Below are positions 1 through 6,286 of a stretch of 6,491 bases of DNA, one piece after another. The notes under the pieces were generated by a model. That model saw nothing but the letters and a program-made list of their open reading frames with translations, had not been told where the DNA came from and made no database searches. The first letter of the stretch is position 1. Each line of letters opens with the position of its first letter. A program made the position numbers and the translations under genes. The DNA is from Anaerolineales bacterium UBA2232. Its GTDB lineage: Bacteria; Chloroflexota; Anaerolineae; UBA2200. The DNA lies in assembly GCA_002348045.1 (NCBI GenBank), contig DDYO01000018.1:1-6491 (forward strand), in the 5' to 3' direction.

Positions 1-759
1 ACCGACCTGCGCACCGCCGAGATGATCAAGTACGCTTCTAACGCTTTTCTCGCCACCAAGATCTCGTTCATTAACCAGATGGCCAACATCTGTGAGGCCG
101 TGGGCGCCGACGTAGTGGAGGTTGCTCGAGGAATGGGCATGGACAAGCGCATCGGGCCTGCGTTTCTGGCGGCGGGACTGGGCTGGGGGGGGTCGTGCTT
201 TCCCAAGGATGTCAAGGCGCTGACGCACATTGCTGCCATGCATGGATGTCACCCTCAGCTCCTGAGGGCGGTGACCGAGATCAACTACGACCAACGCAAG
301 CAGGTGGTCATCAGGCTACGGGAGATACTGGGTACCTTTCGGGGCAAGGTGGTCGGCTTGCTTGGTCTGTCCTTCAAGCCGAACACGGATGACATGCGTG
401 ATGCTGCTTCGGTGGACATCGCCCATTTCCTCAGAAACGAAGGCGCCCAGGTAAGAGGATACGATCCTGTTGCCATCGCCAATGCCCGCAAAGTCCTTCC
501 GCACGTTACCTTCTGCGATACGCCCTACGGTGTGGCCGAAGGCGCAGATGCACTGATCCTGGTTACCGAGTGGAACGAGTTCAAGCAGCTGGACATGCAG
601 AGGATCGCTGCATCCATGCGCAGACCGGTGCTGATGGATGCTCGCAACATCTACGATCCTCGCAAGATGCGCAGCCTTGGCTTCGTGTACGCCGGCATAG
701 GCCGAGGAAGTATCGGGCTCGATGAGCCCGAGGCTCCCGACGTGGAGTTGTTGCCATGA
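1..759 (+). CDS. UDP-glucose 6-dehydrogenase, first copy (5' end outside window)
   Basis: This is the C-terminal 252 residues of a UDP-glucose 6-dehydrogenase, an NAD(P)-linked cytosolic enzyme that oxidises UDP-glucose twice to UDP-glucuronate, a precursor of acidic surface polysaccharides. The frame is open from base 1, so the ATG at 22 is an internal methionine and not the start; the Rossmann domain that binds the nucleotide cofactor lies outside the window. Visible are the central-domain motif with the conserved lysine (EMIKYASN, from residue 7), the catalytic cysteine in [10 protein letters not shown] (Cys66 of the visible part, codon 196-198), and the C-terminal UDP-binding domain with [14 protein letters not shown] and [10 protein letters not shown]. 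It aligns without gaps to residues 196-431 of the downstream copy at roughly 77% identity by hand count, then diverges into an acidic, proline-containing tail. The gene ends with TGA. The family call is very safe; the sugar substrate is inferred from the family. Confidence 0.95.
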   Translation, partial: TDLRTAEMIKYASNAFLATKISFINQMANICEAVGADVVEVARGMGMDKRIGPAFLAAGLGWGGSCFPKDVKALTHIAAMHGCHPQLLRAVTEINYDQRKQVVIRLREILGTFRGKVVGLLGLSFKPNTDDMRDAASVDIAHFLRNEGAQVRGYDPVAIANARKVLPHVTFCDTPYGVAEGADALILVTEWNEFKQLDMQRIAASMRRPVLMDARNIYDPRKMRSLGFVYAGIGRGSIGLDEPEAPDVELLP

Positions 760-839
760 CGCTGGCGGGACCTATGAGGAGTGTCCATCCCTGAACCGGG
801 GAACAAGGCGGCTTGATGCGTCGTGCCGAGGAAATGGCT

Positions 840-868
840 TTGACAGGCGTGTAGTCAAGTGTTATACT
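840..868 (+). promoter_or_regulatory. Sigma-70-type promoter in front of the second dehydrogenase
   Basis: A perfect -35 hexamer TTGACA (840-845) is followed after exactly 17 bases by TATACT (863-868), one base from the consensus -10 TATAAT. Transcription would start near 874-877 and give a leader of about 50 bases before the ATG at 925. This is the only strong promoter-like element I found, and it lies in the only sizeable gap upstream of the second dehydrogenase. It implies that this copy, and possibly the genes behind it, can be transcribed independently of the first copy. The match is seen directly; activity is inferred. Confidence 0.8.
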
Positions 869-875
869 CGAATCA

Positions 876-902
876 GCGGGCGTCTACTGCCCCGAAGCCC
901 GC
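876..902 (+). promoter_or_regulatory. Leader hairpin between promoter and start of the second dehydrogenase
   Basis: GCGGGC (876-881) and GCCCGC (897-902) form a perfect 6-bp GC-only stem around a 15-base loop. It begins right at the predicted transcription start and ends five bases before the SD sequence AAGGAG (908-913). There is no run of T behind it, so it does not look like a terminator. It could stabilise the 5' end of the mRNA or affect ribosome access, or be chance in GC-rich DNA. Confidence 0.35.
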
Positions 903-924
903 GCCCTAAGGAGATGGTAGATTC

Positions 925-2244
925 ATGAGGAACATCTGCGTGATCGGCGTTGGATACGTGGGATTGGTTACCGGAGCCTGCCTGGCGGACCTGGGCAACC
1001 GAGTCGTGTGTGTGAACCGCAGTGAGGAAAAGGCCAGCAATCTCAAAAAGGGCATCCTGCCCATCTTTGAGCCGGGTCTTGAGGAGATCGTGCGCCGCAA
1101 CTATGATGCGGGCCGTCTGGATTTCACCACCTCATACGATGAGGGCCTGAAGGATGTGGAGTTCGTTTTCATTGCCGTAGGCACTCCCTCAGGAAGCGAG
1201 GGTGAGGCTGACCTCTCCCACGTTACCGACGCTGCAGAGGAAATCGCCAAGCGGCTGGTGCATCCCGTGGTCATTATCAACAAGAGCACAGTGCCTATTG
1301 GAACCGGTGACTGGGTTGCAGATGTTGTCAATACTTACCGCGTCGGCCAGGCTGAGTTTGCGGTGGTTTCCAATCCAGAGTTCTTGAGGGAAGGTTCAGG
1401 CGTCTACGACTTTATGAATCCTGACCGAATCGTCTTAGGCTCCACCAATCCGGCGGCGGCGCAGAAGGTTGCCGAATTGTACACCCCGCTGCCGGCGCCC
1501 ACGATAATTACGGACCTGCGCACCGCCGAGATGATCAAATATGCGTCCAACTGCTTCCTGGCCACCAAGATCTCGTTCGTCAACGAGATGGCCAACATCT
1601 GCGAGGCATTGGGCGCCGACGTCATCGAGGTTGCCCGAGGTATGGGTGCTGACAAGCGAATTGGCCATGCGTTCCTGAGCGCGGGCGTAGGTTGGGGGGG
1701 CTCTTGTTTCCCCAAAGATGTCAAGGCACTCGCCCACATTGCGGCGACCCATGGCTGCCATCCGCAGATGCTGCGAGCCGTCATGGAAATCAACTATGAC
1801 CAGCGGAAGCGGGTTATCCAAAAGCTCCGGGAGGTCCTGGTTTCGTTCCGCGGCAAGACGGTTGGTATCCTGGGACTCTCCTTCAAACCCAATACCGATG
1901 ACATGCGCGACGCCCCATCAATCGAGATTATCCACATGCTTCAGCACGAGGGTGCGCGTATCAAAGCATATGACCCGGTGGCCATGAACAATGCCAAACG
2001 AATCTTGGATCATGTGGAATACTGCGACGATCCCTACTCCGTCGCGGAGGACGCTGACGCTCTGGTCCTGATCACCGAATGGAACGAGTTCAAGCAGTTG
2101 GACATGCAGCGGATTCTGGGTTCCATGCGGCAGCCGTTTCTCCTTGATGGCCGCAACATCTACGAGCCGACCAAGATGCGATCCCTTGGGTTCGTGTACC
2201 GAGGCATTGGGCGCGGGTACGATGCCAATGGCCAACCCCTGTAG
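925..2244 (+). CDS. UDP-glucose 6-dehydrogenase, second copy (complete, 439 aa)
   Basis: This complete cytosolic UDP-glucose 6-dehydrogenase converts UDP-glucose to UDP-glucuronate with two molecules of nicotinamide cofactor. The start is ATG behind AAGGAG (908-913), and translation opens directly into the Rossmann glycine motif GVGYVG (residues 8-13). Further landmarks are the second-half nucleotide-domain segments FIAVGTP (82-88) and STVPIGTG (121-128), NPEFLREG with Glu152, the conserved Lys205 in EMIKYASN, the catalytic Cys261 in [10 protein letters not shown], and the UDP-binding C-terminal domain from about residue 310 ([21 protein letters not shown] region). The length is normal for the bacterial family. 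One oddity: the end of the second beta strand reads VCVNRSEEK, with Asn31-Arg32-Ser33 where NAD-dependent relatives usually carry Asp. It is a close paralog of the gene ending at 759, has its own promoter, and is followed after 11 bases by acpS. The names ugd, tuaD or rkpK are used for such genes; I cannot choose between them. Confidence 0.96.
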   Translation: MRNICVIGVGYVGLVTGACLADLGNRVVCVNRSEEKASNLKKGILPIFEPGLEEIVRRNYDAGRLDFTTSYDEGLKDVEFVFIAVGTPSGSEGEADLSHVTDAAEEIAKRLVHPVVIINKSTVPIGTGDWVADVVNTYRVGQAEFAVVSNPEFLREGSGVYDFMNPDRIVLGSTNPAAAQKVAELYTPLPAPTIITDLRTAEMIKYASNCFLATKISFVNEMANICEALGADVIEVARGMGADKRIGHAFLSAGVGWGGSCFPKDVKALAHIAATHGCHPQMLRAVMEINYDQRKRVIQKLREVLVSFRGKTVGILGLSFKPNTDDMRDAPSIEIIHMLQHEGARIKAYDPVAMNNAKRILDHVEYCDDPYSVAEDADALVLITEWNEFKQLDMQRILGSMRQPFLLDGRNIYEPTKMRSLGFVYRGIGRGYDANGQPL

Positions 2245-2255
2245 GAAGTGTCTCA

Positions 2256-2630
2256 GTGATCAGCACTGGTGTGGACATCGTCGAAATAGAGCGTATCGGA
2301 AGGGCCTGTCGGCGATGGGAGGAGCGTTTCCTGCAGCGAGTGTACACTCCCTCTGAGCGTTCTCTGTGTAGAGGTCGAGTGCCCGAGCTCGCGGCCCGAT
2401 TTGCGGGCAAAGAGGCCATGTCCAAGGCCTTGGGCACGGGTCTTGTTGGCGTTTCCTGGCGGGAAATGGAAGTGCTGGCTGACGCGCTCGGAAAGCCTTT
2501 CGTGGTGCTGCATGGGCGGGCCGCGAAAAGAGCGGAGACACTCGGCCTTGCCGAGTTTGCTATTAGTCTCTCACATTCGAAGGACTTGGCGATCGCTTTG
2601 GTGGTGGCGGGCAGCAATGGTAAAGATTGA
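2256..2630 (+). CDS. acpS: Holo-[acyl-carrier-protein] synthase
   Basis: AcpS transfers the 4'-phosphopantetheine arm from coenzyme A to a serine of apo acyl carrier protein, making the active carrier for fatty acid synthesis. At 124 residues it has the usual length of the short AcpS-type phosphopantetheinyl transferases. The magnesium-binding Asp is in GVDIVEIERI (Asp7), the second metal ligand Glu53 is in RFAGKEAMSKALGTG (residues 48-62), GKPFVVL (79-85) follows, and SLSHSKD (104-110) closes the domain. The start is GTG at 2256, preceded by AGGAAG (2243-2248), which itself overlaps the stop of the dehydrogenase. No earlier start gives a better N-terminus, since MISTGVDIVE is the standard AcpS opening. 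The last 14 bases overlap the next gene, suggesting translational coupling. The call is secure. Confidence 0.96.
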   Translation: MISTGVDIVEIERIGRACRRWEERFLQRVYTPSERSLCRGRVPELAARFAGKEAMSKALGTGLVGVSWREMEVLADALGKPFVVLHGRAAKRAETLGLAEFAISLSHSKDLAIALVVAGSNGKD

Positions 2631-2871
2631 CGGTAACCTGCGGGCGAAGGTGCAGCAGCATCCCGACGAACCGGTGCGGCTGATCGTAAGAGTGGACGGT
2701 GACCTCTCGGAGGCGGCGAGGCGTCTTGCCGCTCGTGGAGCCAAGGCGGCCAAGACCCTCAAGCTGATTAATGCGGTTGTCGTGACATGCCGAGGCAAGG
2801 ACGTCTCGGCGTTGGCACAAGAGCCCTTTGTGCGGTCGGTAGAAGAGGACCACAAGGTGCGTACACAGTAG
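2617..2871 (+). CDS. Free-standing subtilisin propeptide-like protein (inhibitor I9 fold)
   Basis: This 84-residue protein has no signal peptide and matches the layout of the subtilisin propeptide / inhibitor I9 domain: strand RLIVRVDGD (21-29), helix SEAARRLAARG (31-41), strand TLKLINAVVVTC (47-58), helix GKDVSALAQEP (60-70), and final strand VRSVEEDHKV (72-81). The VEED motif followed by a short C-terminal tail (VRTQ) is the hallmark of propeptides and of the independent inhibitors of yeast proteinase B type, whose tails enter the protease active site. The start ATG (2617) lies inside the end of acpS, in another frame, with only a weak GC-rich SD (GGCGGG region) upstream, so it is probably translated by coupling to acpS. 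A subtilisin-like protease begins 108 bases downstream. Role inferred: inhibitor of, or folding helper for, that protease. The fold is assigned from pattern, not from a search; a degraded propeptide remnant is the main alternative. Confidence 0.75.
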   Translation: MVKIDGNLRAKVQQHPDEPVRLIVRVDGDLSEAARRLAARGAKAAKTLKLINAVVVTCRGKDVSALAQEPFVRSVEEDHKVRTQ

Positions 2872-2882
2872 CAGTAGTACTT

Positions 2883-2903
2883 GTCGCTGGGCCGCCCAGC
2901 GGT
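2883..2903 (+). other. Strong hairpin between the I9-like gene and the protease gene
   Basis: CGCTGGG (2885-2891) and CCCAGCG (2895-2901) pair perfectly around the loop CCG, and two G-U wobbles extend the stem to 2883-2903. It begins 12 bases after the stop codon of the I9-like gene. The sequence behind it (GTTCAACATG) lacks a T tract, so it is not a convincing intrinsic terminator. A weaker second stem, GCCG (2921-2924) with CGGC (2932-2935), follows in the same gap. They may tune mRNA stability so that the small protein and the protease are made in different amounts; this is inference. Confidence 0.4.
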
Positions 2904-2967
2904 TCAACATGCTGCATCGGGCCGGCTGTAGCGGCGTCCCTTTGATGATAGAGTCGGTGTCCCCAGC

Positions 2968-2974
2968 AAGGAGG
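2968..2974 (+). promoter_or_regulatory. SD AAGGAGG fixing the protease GTG start
   Basis: AAGGAGG is a full-strength Shine-Dalgarno sequence five bases before GTG at 2980. It decides the start of the protease in a frame that is otherwise open back to the TAG at 2929, and it argues for independent translation initiation rather than fusion to the I9-like protein upstream. Confidence 0.85.
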
Positions 2975-2979
2975 CGACC

Positions 2980-4197
2980 GTGGGCGATATCAAGATTGCA
3001 CATGGGCTGCTTGAGAGCATGCGTGCGCCTGGTGCGGCGCCTGAGCACCGGGTAATCGTCGCCTATCGGCGTGACGTCTCCCTGGCCAGCAGGCCTGCTG
3101 TTGGCAGGGCTGCCCTGAGGCAGCTGACCCTGATTCCGGCAACCGCCCTGAGCCTGAACCTGGACCAGGTGCGGCAGTTGGCAGCCGACCCCACAGTTGA
3201 ACGCATTTGGCCGGACCTTGTCGTTCGCACTTGTTTGAACGCCTCGGTACCCCACATCCGCGCCCCAGAAGTCTGGACCGCCGGGTACTCTGGTAGGCAG
3301 GTACCCGTCGGTATCGTCGACACAGGCATCGATGCAGGTCATCCGGACTTTGTGGGTCGGATTGCGGCGATGTACGACGTGACGGGCGAAGGCTCCAAGG
3401 ACAATCATGGGCATGGGACCCATGTTGCCGGAATCGTGGGGGGTGCAGGGAGCCTCTACCGCGGCGTTGCGCCCGACTGCGCGCTGCACGTGGCCAAGGT
3501 CCTGCATGCTGACGGCTCGGGCTACATGAGTGAAGTCATCGCCGGGCTTGAATGGGTTGTCGAACAAGGCGTGAAAGTGGTTAACCTTTCCCTGGGGGGC
3601 GTGGGTCCCTGCGATGGTTCGGACGCCCTTTCCGTGGCTTGCGATGCGGCGGTCGATCGAGGAATTGTGGTCTGCGTGGCGGCAGGCAACTATGGTCCGC
3701 AGGCTGCCTCTGTAGGGCCTCCAGGATGCGCCCGTAAGGTCCTAACGGTCGGTGCTTCATCAGTTGTCGATGCTGTACCGTCGTTCTCTGCCCGCGGCCC
3801 CACGTCCGATGGGCGCATCAAACCGGACATCCTCATGCCTGGAGTGGACGTTGTGTCGTGTAGAGCAACCGACACCAGCATGGGCGCGCCATTGGACACG
3901 CTGTACACGCGAGCTTCAGGGACGAGCATGGCTGCTCCCCATGCCGCAGGTGTTGCGGCCCTTCTGCTGGAGGCCTTCCCCGGCCTAACTCCGGCACAAG
4001 TGAAGGACCGCATGATGACCACAAGCTGTGATCTCAGCCTTGATCCCAACACTCAGGGAAAAGGACGGGGAGATGCTTACCATGCCTACCTGGGCACTCC
4101 TTCCGGGCCTCCGGTCACACCTCCGGCATCTGGATGCCTGACAGCAGTCGCAAACTGGTTCGTAGTTGCCGCAACGGCCTTTCGGCGGGGTGGTTAG
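2980..4197 (+). CDS. Subtilisin-family (S8) serine protease, no signal peptide
   Basis: This 405-residue subtilase hydrolyses peptide bonds with an Asp-His-Ser triad: Asp114 in GIVDTGIDAGHPDF, His145 in NHGHGTHVAGI and Ser316 in SGTSMAAPHAAG. The oxyanion-hole Asn237 sits in AAGNYGP. Residues 23-87 (HRVIVAYRRD to VVRTCLN) resemble a short propeptide of the I9 type, with VERIWPDLVV as its last strand, so the mature enzyme probably begins near residues 85-90. The start is GTG behind AAGGAGG. No hydrophobic N-terminal signal is visible, and nine cysteines are present; both fit a cytosolic enzyme better than a classically secreted one. The C-terminus has a proline-rich linker (GTPSGPPVTPPASG, 372-385), then about 15 hydrophobic residues (387-401) and RRGG, a possible tail anchor. 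The I9-like gene just upstream is its likely partner. Protease activity is safe; location and substrate are unknown. Confidence 0.95.
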   Translation: MGDIKIAHGLLESMRAPGAAPEHRVIVAYRRDVSLASRPAVGRAALRQLTLIPATALSLNLDQVRQLAADPTVERIWPDLVVRTCLNASVPHIRAPEVWTAGYSGRQVPVGIVDTGIDAGHPDFVGRIAAMYDVTGEGSKDNHGHGTHVAGIVGGAGSLYRGVAPDCALHVAKVLHADGSGYMSEVIAGLEWVVEQGVKVVNLSLGGVGPCDGSDALSVACDAAVDRGIVVCVAAGNYGPQAASVGPPGCARKVLTVGASSVVDAVPSFSARGPTSDGRIKPDILMPGVDVVSCRATDTSMGAPLDTLYTRASGTSMAAPHAAGVAALLLEAFPGLTPAQVKDRMMTTSCDLSLDPNTQGKGRGDAYHAYLGTPSGPPVTPPASGCLTAVANWFVVAATAFRRGG

Positions 4198-4256
4198 CCA
4201 GAGCTGCACCTGGTCCGAGATACCCTTTCTAGACTTTCACCAAGAGGACAACAGCC

Positions 4257-6278
4257 ATGACCCTAAATCCAATCTGGTTCGTGTTCCCCATCGTTGGAGT
4301 GTTGGGCACAGTGTTGGCGTACTACCTTGCTGTTCTGACCCTGCGACACGAACCGGGTCCGCCCGAGGTTGTCAGGTTCTCCGCCATCATACAGAAGGGT
4401 GCGGCAACCTTTCTTCGTCGGCAGTACCGCGCGATGTTGGTGCCAGGCATGCTTTTTGCGGGCTTTCTGCTGGTCGCTCTCAATGTGTACCTCATGCTGA
4501 CCTTCGTCATGGGGGTGGTTACGTCAGTCCTGGCTGGCTACGTGGGGATGCGGATCGCGACACAGGCGAACGGACGAACGACCTTCGCCGCGCGACTCGG
4601 ACCCAACCACGCCCTGGATGTTGCTTTCACCGGTGGGGCTGTGCTGGGAATGGCGGCAGTTAGCCTGGGCGTCTTTGGTATTTCCAGCGTGTACTTGATT
4701 TTTGCCAGTATCGGGGCGCTTCCAGATCCGCTCACTGTCCTAACCGGCTACTCCTTGGGAGCGAGTTTCGCTGCGATATTTGCTCGCATCGGGGGAGGAA
4801 TCTTCACCAAGGCAGCCGATGTCGGAGCTGATATGGTAGGCAAAATGGAGGTAGGTATCCCAGAAGATGATCCGCGCAACGCGGCGGTCATCGCTGATAA
4901 CGTAGGCGACAATGTGGGTGATGTCGCAGGAATGGGTGCGGACACTTACCAGGCCTACGTAGATACTACGATTGCCTCGCTTCTCCTGGGGGCGACAGCC
5001 ACCACTGCGGTGGGTGCTCGGTTCGGAGAAAAAGCCCTGATCTTCCCTCTCGCCGTGATGGTTGCGGGGATCGTGGGTTCGGTGCTGGGAATCGTGACGG
5101 TCAAGTTCCTTGCCCGCACCGAGAAGGTGCCGCCCGAAACGCTATTGAGACTGGGCATGGTAAGCAGTGGCGGATTCACTGTGATAGGTATTCTGGGCCT
5201 CGCCGTCGTCTATTTGGGTGACATACGTGCTTTCGTCGCCACGGCAACGGGCCTAGCCTCCGGCGTGGTCATCGGATTGATTACCGAGCACTACACCTCG
5301 GGCCGTCCCGTTGCGCTAATCGCTGCATCGTCCGAGTCAGGGGCAGCGACGACCATCATCACGGGTTTGGGTGTTGGAATGCAAAGCACGGTGTTGCCAA
5401 TGATCATCTTGGGAGTCTCCATGGTGGTGTCTTTTGGTGCCATGGGCGTCTATGGCATCTCGCTCTCTGGAGTTGGGCTTTTGTCAATACTAGGCATCAC
5501 GCTGGCCATGGATGGCTATGGCCCCATTGCGGATAACGCGGGCGGCATCGCCGAGATGACACACCAAGACCCGCGGATTCGCCGCATCACCGACCGGTTG
5601 GACGCAGCGGGTAACACGACGGCGGCCATTGCCAAGGCCTTTGCCGTGAGCGCGACGGCGGCGGCGGCTCTGTCATTGCTCACCGCGTACGCTCAGGCTG
5701 CGGCCGTTGACCGTTTGGACATACGGGACGCTCGGGTGATGGCTGGCCTGATCATTGGTGGCTCTCTTCCCGCCTTGGTATCTTCCATGTCGCTCAAGGC
5801 AGTGGGTCGTACCGCTGGAGAGATCGTAGCCGAGGTACGACGGCAGTTCAGCGAGATCGCTGGACTGCGAGAGGGCCGCGTCGAGCCAGATTATCAGAGG
5901 TGCATCGACATCGCTGCGGCGGGTGCCCTGGCGCAATTGGTCTTGCCATGTGTGACAGCGCTGGCCGCTCCGTTTGTGGTCGCGTTCACACTGGGTCGGG
6001 AGGCTTTGGCTGGGTTCATAGCCGGGAACATCGTAAGCGGCATTTTTCTGGCCATTTTCATGGCCAATGCCGGTGGAGCATGGGACAACGCCAAGAAGTT
6101 GATCGAATCCGGCGCGCATGGCGGCAAAGGTTCACGGGCCCACCAGGCCAGCGTGATCGGGGATACCGTTGGAGATCCATTGAAAGACACGGCAGGCCCG
6201 ACGCTCAATATCCTGGTCGAGCTGGTCGCAGCCGTTTCGCTGGCGTTCGTGCCATTGTTTCTCCGTTTCATCCGGTAG
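4257..6278 (+). CDS. hppA: Membrane-bound proton-translocating pyrophosphatase, K+-dependent type
   Basis: This integral membrane enzyme splits pyrophosphate to phosphate and uses the energy to pump cations across the membrane. At 673 residues it has the normal length and is hydrophobic throughout, consistent with the roughly 16 helices of the family. Substrate and metal motifs are intact: DVGADMVGKMEVG (188-200), EDDPRN (203-208), DNVGDNVGDVAGMGAD (214-229), MDGYGPIADNAGG (418-430) and GDTVGDPLKDTAGP (635-648). GNTTAAIAK (452-460) carries Ala456 and Ala459 where potassium-independent enzymes have Lys and Thr, so potassium dependence is expected. At the ion gate, Gln232 replaces the Glu of sodium-pumping Thermotoga-type enzymes and Asp236 occupies the site of the plant-enzyme Glu, so proton pumping is more likely than sodium, though not certain. 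The start ATG follows AAGAGGA (4242-4248), 59 bases after the protease gene; the next gene begins eight bases after its stop. Confidence 0.96.
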   Translation: MTLNPIWFVFPIVGVLGTVLAYYLAVLTLRHEPGPPEVVRFSAIIQKGAATFLRRQYRAMLVPGMLFAGFLLVALNVYLMLTFVMGVVTSVLAGYVGMRIATQANGRTTFAARLGPNHALDVAFTGGAVLGMAAVSLGVFGISSVYLIFASIGALPDPLTVLTGYSLGASFAAIFARIGGGIFTKAADVGADMVGKMEVGIPEDDPRNAAVIADNVGDNVGDVAGMGADTYQAYVDTTIASLLLGATATTAVGARFGEKALIFPLAVMVAGIVGSVLGIVTVKFLARTEKVPPETLLRLGMVSSGGFTVIGILGLAVVYLGDIRAFVATATGLASGVVIGLITEHYTSGRPVALIAASSESGAATTIITGLGVGMQSTVLPMIILGVSMVVSFGAMGVYGISLSGVGLLSILGITLAMDGYGPIADNAGGIAEMTHQDPRIRRITDRLDAAGNTTAAIAKAFAVSATAAAALSLLTAYAQAAAVDRLDIRDARVMAGLIIGGSLPALVSSMSLKAVGRTAGEIVAEVRRQFSEIAGLREGRVEPDYQRCIDIAAAGALAQLVLPCVTALAAPFVVAFTLGREALAGFIAGNIVSGIFLAIFMANAGGAWDNAKKLIESGAHGGKGSRAHQASVIGDTVGDPLKDTAGPTLNILVELVAAVSLAFVPLFLRFIR

Positions 6279-6286
6279 GAGTCGGG

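Noticed and set aside
788..802. TCCC / GGGA inverted repeat after the first dehydrogenase as its terminator
   Set aside because: A 4-bp stem without a T tract is too weak; I see no clear terminator in this gap.
722..928. Small plus-strand open frame across the gap between the two dehydrogenases
   Set aside because: It overlaps the end of the first dehydrogenase, runs through the strong promoter and leader, and its composition (many Arg, Cys, Ser) is unlike a real protein. It has no convincing SD.
2401..2616. Upstream in-frame extension of the I9-like ORF inside acpS
   Set aside because: This stretch is the out-of-frame reading of acpS and gives Trp/Arg-rich nonsense; the I9 pattern begins only after the ATG at 2617.
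2815..2833. Inverted repeat GCACAA / TTGTGC near the end of the I9-like gene
   Set aside because: It lies inside conserved coding sequence with a 7-base loop and no T tract, and is explained by codon choice.
2869..2979. The I9-like ORF and the protease as one gene broken by a single nonsense mutation
   Set aside because: Three in-frame stops, a structured gap, a strong SD with a GTG start, and a separate propeptide-like region in the protease all argue for two genes.
2563..3567. Long minus-strand open frame (334 codons) opposite the I9-like gene and the protease start
   Set aside because: It is antisense to well-supported genes, shows no recognisable domain, and is rich in Arg, Pro, His and Cys as expected from the complement of GC-rich coding DNA.
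4168..4178. GCCG-CAA-CGGC mini-hairpin near the end of the protease gene as a terminator
   Set aside because: The stem is only 4 bp, sits before the stop codon and has no following T run, so a terminator before hppA is not supported.
4198..4256. Possible separate hppA promoter with a TAGACT -10 near 4230
   Set aside because: No -35-like hexamer is found at the proper distance, so there is no real support for a promoter here.
4166..4663. 165-codon plus-strand frame overlapping the protease end and hppA start
   Set aside because: It is a shifted-frame shadow of hppA, with no domain and a composition unlike a folded protein.
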